This document shows, piece after piece, positions 62,562 through 64,000 of a DNA stretch of 64,000 nucleotides. Both the position numbers and the translations under genes were made by a program. The notes beneath the pieces were generated by a model, which ran no database searches, was not told where the DNA came from, and worked only from the letters and a program-made list of their open reading frames with translations. The stretch spans positions 5,084,001 through 5,148,000 of the forward strand of contig NZ_CP030048.1 of NCBI RefSeq assembly GCF_015291665.1, in the 5' to 3' direction. The stretch comes from Bradyrhizobium sp. CCBAU 53338 (GTDB lineage Bacteria > Pseudomonadota > Alphaproteobacteria > Rhizobiales > Xanthobacteraceae). The stretch's first letter is position 1. Each line of letters begins with the position of its first letter.

Positions 62562-64000
62562 CTAGCGCGACGCCGGTCTATCCACCTGAGAAATCGTGGA
62601 TTTATCGTCGGCGCTCGACAGCGAGGGCTGCGCGATCGCGCGGATGCCGGGGTCGTCGCGACGCTTGCCGGCATCTTCACGTTTAGTTGTACCGGCAGCA
62701 GCGACCGGCGTCGTGCTGTCGACCGGAACGGCCATGACCGCGGCAAACGCATCGGCCTCGCCGTCACCGTAGAGATCATCGCGCCCGGGTGAACCGAGAT
62801 CGCGGGCGGTCTTAGCCAGCGTCATCCGCAACGCTTCCGGCTTGAGCGTGTAGTTGCGCTCCAGTAGCAGTGCCGCGACGCCGGAGACGTAGGCCGCCGA
62901 GAAGGAGGTGCCTGATGTCATCTGGTACTTACCGTCAGGCGCTGGCAGGAAGATGTCGACGCCGGGCGCCGCCAGCGCGATGTAATTGCCGCGGTTCGAT
63001 GCCGTGAACAGCTTGTCCTGCTGGTCAGTCGCGCTGACCGCGATCACGTTGGGATTGGCCGCAGGATAGAGCGGCGGCGATTTGGCACCGGCATTGCCGG
63101 CGGCTGCTATCAGCACAAGCCCGCGCTCGGCGCTCGCCGCGATCGCGCGCTCGATCACCGCGTCCTTGGGACCTGCAAAGCTCATATTGACGATCTGGGC
63201 GCCGTGCTCGGCGGCATAATTGAGCGAGCGCAGGATGATGTAGGACGAGCTCTCGGCGCTGCCGCCGGTGCCGCCGAAGGCCCTGATGGCGATGATGCGC
63301 GCCTCCGGCGCGCTGCCCATCAGCCTCGCATGCGCCACGATGGCCCCCGCAATACCGGTGCCATGGACATGGGCGCCCTCGCTGCTGCCCAGCGCGTCGA
63401 AATTGTCGGCAATGGAGTTGGCGAGTTCGGGATGTTTGGCGTCGATGCCGGAATCGATCACGGCAACCGTGACATTGGCGCCGTGCGCCAGCGTATGCGC
63501 CTGGGGCAGACGCAGCTTCGACAGCGCGTATTGCGCCGGATCGCCCTCGGTCGGCACCGACGGCTTCTGATCCTGGAGCACGTAGCGGAAGTTCGGCTGA
63601 AGCGAGCGCACGCTGCCGTCGGCGGCGAATTCGCGCCGCACCGTCTCATATGGCCGTCCGTCCGTGATGCGGAACAGGCCAACCGTAGCCCCGATCAGCG
63701 GAAAATTCTCCGATGCAATTCGCGCGAGCCCATGACGCCGCGCGAGTTCATCGGCCTCGGTCAGTGACAGCGCGCTGTCGATTTCGGCCACGAATTCGTT
63801 GGCGTAGGTGCGCGAGACGACACCGACAGGCGTATTGTTGCCCCGCCCCTTGCCAGTGCTCTTCTTGGCCGATTTGCCGGCCCCCCCGCCGCCTCCGCTC
63901 GGCTGTGCAAGGCACTCGCCATCGGCATCGCGATAAGGCGCGGAGCAGGCCGGGTAGAGGTTCGGCGAATAGTGCGCATAGGGCAACATCGGGTTCGGCG
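62562..64000 (-). CDS. S8 (subtilisin-like) serine protease, 5'-truncated by window edge
   Basis: At least 479 codons; the frame stays open to the window edge. The residues before the first visible Met read PNP, so the start and probably a signal peptide are outside. A Gly/Lys-rich linker (GGGGGAGKSAKKSTGKG) and an N-terminal prodomain-like region precede the catalytic domain. The triad is Asp in AVIDSGIDAKHPEL, His in AHVHGTGIAG and Ser in SGTSFSAAYVSGVAALL. Oxyanion Asn is in AAAGNAGAKSPP. The last 70 residues are low-complexity. Likely exported; the target is unknown. Confidence 0.9.
   Translation of the reverse strand, partial: PNPMLPYAHYSPNLYPACSAPYRDADGECLAQPSGGGGGAGKSAKKSTGKGRGNNTPVGVVSRTYANEFVAEIDSALSLTEADELARRHGLARIASENFPLIGATVGLFRITDGRPYETVRREFAADGSVRSLQPNFRYVLQDQKPSVPTEGDPAQYALSKLRLPQAHTLAHGANVTVAVIDSGIDAKHPELANSIADNFDALGSSEGAHVHGTGIAGAIVAHARLMGSAPEARIIAIRAFGGTGGSAESSSYIILRSLNYAAEHGAQIVNMSFAGPKDAVIERAIAASAERGLVLIAAAGNAGAKSPPLYPAANPNVIAVSATDQQDKLFTASNRGNYIALAAPGVDIFLPAPDGKYQMTSGTSFSAAYVSGVAALLLERNYTLKPEALRMTLAKTARDLGSPGRDDLYGDGEADAFAAVMAVPVDSTTPVAAAGTTKREDAGKRRDDPGIRAIAQPSLSSADDKSTISQVDRPASR

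Overview
The window looks like a chromosomal segment of a GC-rich alphaproteobacterium of the Bradyrhizobium / Rhodopseudomonas group. The evidence is the gene families present: a Ros/MucR regulator, a DUF2336 protein with a CtrA-type box, DUF1491, DUF5330 beside sufE, a TIGR03808/TIGR03809-like pair, and methylmalonyl-CoA mutase with MeaB. Codon use is strongly G/C-ending and ATGA overlaps between genes are frequent. The species call is inference. I saw no tRNA, rRNA, CRISPR array, transposase or integrase.

Layout. 1-2970: the 3' part of a PBP1A gene, then a split DUF1214/DUF1254 membrane pair. 2971-9073: a methyltransferase of less GC-rich composition, then a six-GAF histidine kinase coupled to a single-domain response regulator. 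9282-14386: an arsenic locus made of two divergent arsR units. The left unit is arsR, a flavoprotein with a Cys-rich tail, and an MFS transporter. The right unit is arsR, thioredoxin-type arsC, aqpS-like aquaporin and glutaredoxin-type arsC. 14398-18846: a 4.4-kb block (PmtA-like methyltransferase, two SDRs, an AraC regulator, a DUF2147 protein) bounded by 51-bp direct repeats. The right-hand repeat is the 3' end of an intact zinc-ribbon gene. 19357-19884: two small double-glycine-leader (bacteriocin-like) peptide genes with a shared terminator.

20057-27578: an accessory metabolic region. It holds a shortened LysR gene beside ridA and an ATC-hydrolase-like gene, a LysR gene divergent from an alpha/beta hydrolase and an MFS gene, a DUF1993 gene, and an MBL-fold hydrolase divergent from a LysR gene. 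27580-33592: a minus-strand cluster built around an exported TPR-CHAT protease-like protein, with a small exported beta-rich protein, two zinc-ribbon/coiled-coil proteins (one with membrane segments) and an upstream lipoprotein. This is the best candidate here for an undescribed envelope system.

33844-49708: mostly housekeeping or lineage-conserved genes: DUF2336, DUF1491, a peptidoglycan-binding protein with a PAS histidine kinase, DUF5330, sufE, mucR, two polytopic glycosyltransferases, a class II aldolase, an M20 dipeptidase, a HerA-like ATPase, DUF2267 and DUF4332. 49895-51613: folP-folB-folK. 51695-59987: the two methylmalonyl-CoA mutase subunit genes with a GFA-family gene coupled between them, a DUF3298 protein, a Bug-type binding protein, meaB and a pyroglutamyl peptidase. 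60081-64000: a Tat-exported beta-helix protein, its TIGR03809-like neighbour, and the 3' part of a subtilisin-like protease that runs off the window.
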